NCBI GenBank assembly: GCA_934216185.1
Contig: CAKQBM010000105.1
Location: 1-6,303, forward strand
From: an uncultured Streptococcus sp.
Lineage (GTDB): Bacteria > Bacillota > Bacilli > Lactobacillales > Streptococcaceae
Direction: 5' to 3'
DNA length: 6,303 nucleotides
The notes under the pieces are model-generated. The model searched no databases. It saw nothing but the letters and a program-made list of their open reading frames with translations, and was not told the DNA's origin. Position numbers and translations under genes: made by a program. Shown one piece after another: positions 5,885 to 6,303 of the stretch. How positions within the stretch are numbered: position 1 is the stretch's first letter; each line of letters opens with the position of its first letter.

Positions 5885-5925
5885 CTATAAAGTATTATCG
5901 TAACTGCCCAATAACGAAGCATATT

Positions 5926-5977
5926 GAAAAAAATCTCCAGATTAGAGAACTCGCTGATAGTTCCTAATCTGGAGATT
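5926..5977 (-). terminator. Strong rho-independent terminator of the LPXTG gene
   Basis: The 14-base arms AATCTCCAGATTAG (5932-5945) and CTAATCTGGAGATT (5964-5977) are perfectly complementary, and GAAC (5947-5950) pairs with GTTC (5960-5963) after one bulged base. On the minus strand the stem runs into seven T (two in the stem, five after it). It ends transcripts from the surface-protein gene, 16 bases past its stop. Confidence 0.9.
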
Positions 5978-5993
5978 AAATGAGATTTTCTAC

Positions 5994-6303
5994 TTATGCT
6001 TCCTCTTCATCATCTTTCTTCTTAGCAAATAGTAAACCAAATGCTCCAAGAAGGGAAAGAATTCCTAGTGCACCTGCAGCACGATCTTCTTTGGTACCAG
6101 TATTTGGTAATGTGGCATGACTTTCAGAATCATTTTGTTTCAGTACATTATTCTCTGATGAAACTGGTTGAGAATTTGAAGTGACTACTTCAGACTCACG
6201 TGTTGTATCATCAGATGGCACTGCTGTTGCCTTAGTTTCTGTGTCTCCTGTGCTTGTTGCTGTTCGGAGCGCGTCTTTATTTGTTGCGACACCTCCTAAT
6301 GCA
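5994..6303 (-). CDS. LPXTG cell-wall anchored surface protein, C-terminal 102 residues
   Basis: The frame is open from the right edge to TAA at 5996-5994, so only the end of the gene is present. The visible part starts ALGGVATNKDALRTATSTGD, followed by a Ser/Thr/Asp/Glu-rich, wall-spanning stretch (about residues 13-64). Then come the sortase A motif LPNTG (65-69, at 6096-6110), a membrane segment AAGALGILSLLGAFGLLFA (75-93) and the tail KKKDDEEEA. Sortase would cut between T and G and link the protein to peptidoglycan. The tail is odd in that the three lysines are followed by five acidic residues. A GTG at 6221-6219 is just an internal valine, not a start. The functional N-terminal domains are outside the window, so the protein (adhesin, glycosidase, protease or other) cannot be named. 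Confidence 0.9.
   Translation of the reverse strand, partial: ALGGVATNKDALRTATSTGDTETKATAVPSDDTTRESEVVTSNSQPVSSENNVLKQNDSESHATLPNTGTKEDRAAGALGILSLLGAFGLLFAKKKDDEEEA

Noticed and set aside
6219..6221. GTG as start of a 75-residue LPXTG protein
   Set aside because: The frame stays open to the right edge, the residues before it are of the same wall-spanning type, and no signal peptide or ribosome site is present.
1..6303. CRISPR array, toxin-antitoxin, phage or defence system
   Set aside because: No spaced direct repeats, no such genes and no integrase or transposase are visible; the content is metabolic and surface-protein genes.

Overview
The window looks like chromosomal DNA of the Streptococcus mitis / oralis / pneumoniae group. 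The reasons are low G+C, a RUP-type mini-repeat at 366-513, separate coaB and coaC genes instead of a fused coaBC, a coaB-coaC-panT cluster, a niaX-niaR pair, and an LPXTG surface protein. All assignments come from reading the sequence and from remembered family motifs; no search was run.

Left part, minus strand. The first 73 codons of the helicase gene pcrA run off the left edge. Upstream of it come a rho-independent terminator, a RUP element, and the complete fhs gene (formate-tetrahydrofolate ligase). The RUP lies between the fhs stop codon and its apparent terminator, so it is transcribed as part of the fhs 3' untranslated region.

Middle part, plus strand. A 229-bp divergent intergenic region separates fhs from coaB-coaC-panT. 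These three genes form one tight operon: CoaB joins phosphopantothenate to cysteine, CoaC decarboxylates the product, and PanT is the substrate-binding subunit of a pantothenate ECF transporter. The operon therefore links vitamin B5 uptake to CoA synthesis. The coaB promoter sits so close to the ATG, with no Shine-Dalgarno sequence, that a leaderless mRNA is predicted. The operon ends in a terminator at 4237-4274. Next comes a niacin salvage unit: niaX (nicotinate ECF S component) and niaR (its NAD-pathway repressor), preceded by a good NiaR operator. In this copy niaX has a one-base deletion at about codon 18 and is probably broken, while niaR is intact.

Right part, minus strand. A decayed Nudix hydrolase gene with two in-frame TAG codons ends tail-to-tail with niaR; their stop codons share the bases CTAG. 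It still has a good promoter. The window ends with the C-terminal 102 residues of an LPXTG cell-wall protein and its strong terminator.

I found no new multi-gene system. The most notable points are the damaged niaX next to an intact regulator and operator, the predicted leaderless coaB, the RUP in the fhs 3' UTR, the decayed Nudix gene, and an unexplained palindrome plus interleaved inverted repeats between fhs and coaB.
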